This document shows, in pieces, positions 62,869-64,000 of a stretch of DNA of 64,000 bases; positions within the stretch are counted from its first letter, which is position 1; each line of letters opens with the position of its first letter. The position numbers were made by a program, and so were the translations under genes. Below the pieces are notes generated by a model. The model had not been told where the DNA came from, did not search any database, and saw nothing but the letters and a program-made list of their open reading frames with translations. The DNA lies in assembly GCF_030463565.1 (NCBI RefSeq), contig NC_134643.1, positions 40,524,221 to 40,588,220 on the forward strand, written 5' to 3'. Source of the stretch: Pelecanus crispus (Eukaryota; Chordata; Aves; Pelecaniformes; Pelecanidae).

Positions 62869-64000
62869 GTAAGTACTATGTGAGGCAGTTCAAATGTGTT
62901 TTCTTAGGTTTCTCATGTCTCTTTTTTTCTCTAATGCACTCTCTAGTAACCCATATTTCTTTTATGTAAGTGTGCACAAATAAACATAAATGTAAGTAAT
63001 GACTGCTGAGGGTTCCTGGCTAGAATAGTACATCCTTTACTGGGTGTATCTGCATCCATTGGTGTGCTCTCCCATGCTAATATTTTTGTACAGGTTTGGT
63101 TGATGGTGCTTGCTCAGATCTTTGCCTGTCTTATGCAGTGAAGTGCATAGCCACAGCATTATGAAGGTCTCTGGCTTTAGTGGGTAACCCAGCCATAGGT
63201 CTGCGGGAAATCAAGCTGCTTCATGAAACTCGCACAATGAACTGGTTTGCCTGTGTTTGGCCTTGGTAACTCCTGTCTCTAGAAAGGTCTTCAGGGTGCT
63301 GTTTGCTTAATGTTTGATAGCAGTCTCTAACACACTAATATTTCTTTTATGCAAATACAGATACATATTTGCAGGAAGTTTAGCATGTTTTCTACATCTT
63401 TCCCTGCAAGTAGGTGTATAGCTGCGGCAGGTAGATGATTGTAAACCAAAGAGCATGTGCATTTTAGTTAAACAATTGTGGAAAAGTTTAGTCTGACCTA
63501 GACTAGCACTGAAAAAGTTCACAGATGTTCTCAACCCACCTAAGAACTTTACATCTTTTAGTTTAATTGTGCACCTTATCAAACAGTAAGGTCTAGAGGT
63601 CCACTCTATCAGGTAAGAACTATTCTCTTACAAAGCAGTTCCTAAAGGAAAATTTAAATGACAAGTCATCTTAGATTGTGAAAGAACTTTTTCCTTCACC
63701 TCTGAATTCTTTATCTTACTGCAGCATTTCTGGATTTGAACCTGTCTGCTCTGACTTGGCCATTGAGTCTTAAAGTTCCACTTGACTTGTGCTAAAAACG
63801 TCCTACATGCTAGGTACACAGGAATATCCTACTGAGTCTAGTTAAGACTAGTAAATGCTGGCAGCTGTTTTTTCACTAATTCCTGTGCTAGCAGATAAGT
63901 AGCAGAAGATGCAGTAGTTCTAAATGCAAACGTAAAAGCAATGCAGCTGTATACAGGATCCTATTCAACTAAAAACTAATAATGATTCCAACAGTTAGAC
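62869..64000 (+). other. RAP1B: Start of intron 2 of the RAP1 gene
   Basis: The sequence after the GTAAGT donor runs to the window edge. I searched it for the next Rap1 coding exon, which would begin at residue 20 and carry the effector loop, and did not find it. No repeat or RNA gene is recognisable. Confidence 0.75.

Noticed and set aside
62900..64000. Next Rap1 coding exon
   Set aside because: I looked for the effector-loop codons in this stretch and did not find them; the exon must lie beyond the window.
1..64000. Bacterial-type systems, CRISPR arrays, operons, tRNA or rRNA genes
   Set aside because: The spliced gene, CpG island and CR1 elements show vertebrate DNA. I saw no regularly spaced direct repeats and no cloverleaf or rRNA sequence.

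Overview
The window looks like a piece of a bird chromosome, most likely a macrochromosome. The reasons are large introns and intergenic space, AT-rich non-coding DNA, CR1 LINEs ending in the typical avian ATTCTATG octamer repeat, and one sharp CpG island. Nearly all open reading frames in the window are short, overlap on both strands and lack family similarity. They are chance frames, not genes.

The one clear gene is a RAP1-type small GTPase on the + strand. A CpG-island promoter lies at about 42.28-43.55 kb, with tandem GC boxes, an NRF1-like site and CGG triplet runs. A probable non-coding first exon ends at a splice donor near 42836/42837. After an intron of about 20 kb comes exon 2 (62784-62868). 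It holds an in-frame upstream stop, the ATG, and the first 19 codons, which encode the Rap1 P-loop start MREYKLVVLGSGGVGKSAL. A perfect GTAAGT donor follows. The rest of the protein lies beyond the right edge. RAP1A and RAP1B are identical over these 19 residues. I favour RAP1B because the AT-rich, gene-poor flank and long intron suit a macrochromosome, but the window alone does not settle it.

Layout: 1-42.2 kb is intergenic, without a recognisable gene. It carries an old antisense CR1 copy (about 12.44-12.99 kb), two fragments of a second old interspersed repeat family (about 16.02-16.31 and 26.79-26.95 kb), a younger CR1 3' end (about 16.32-16.70 kb), simple repeats and a GC-rich patch (28.76-29.07 kb). 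From 42.28 to 43.55 kb is the promoter island. From 42.84 to 62.78 kb is intron 1, containing a 5'-truncated CR1 (about 49.22-50.41 kb) whose last 319 reverse-transcriptase codons are open. From 62.87 kb to the end is the start of intron 2.

I found no tRNA, rRNA, CRISPR array, operon or other multi-gene system. The points worth a second look are the promoter architecture, the layered CR1 history with an informative frameshift, unusual T/G homopolymer junctions in intron 1, a hairpin at 29.93 kb, and a few non-coding stretches that could be conserved elements.
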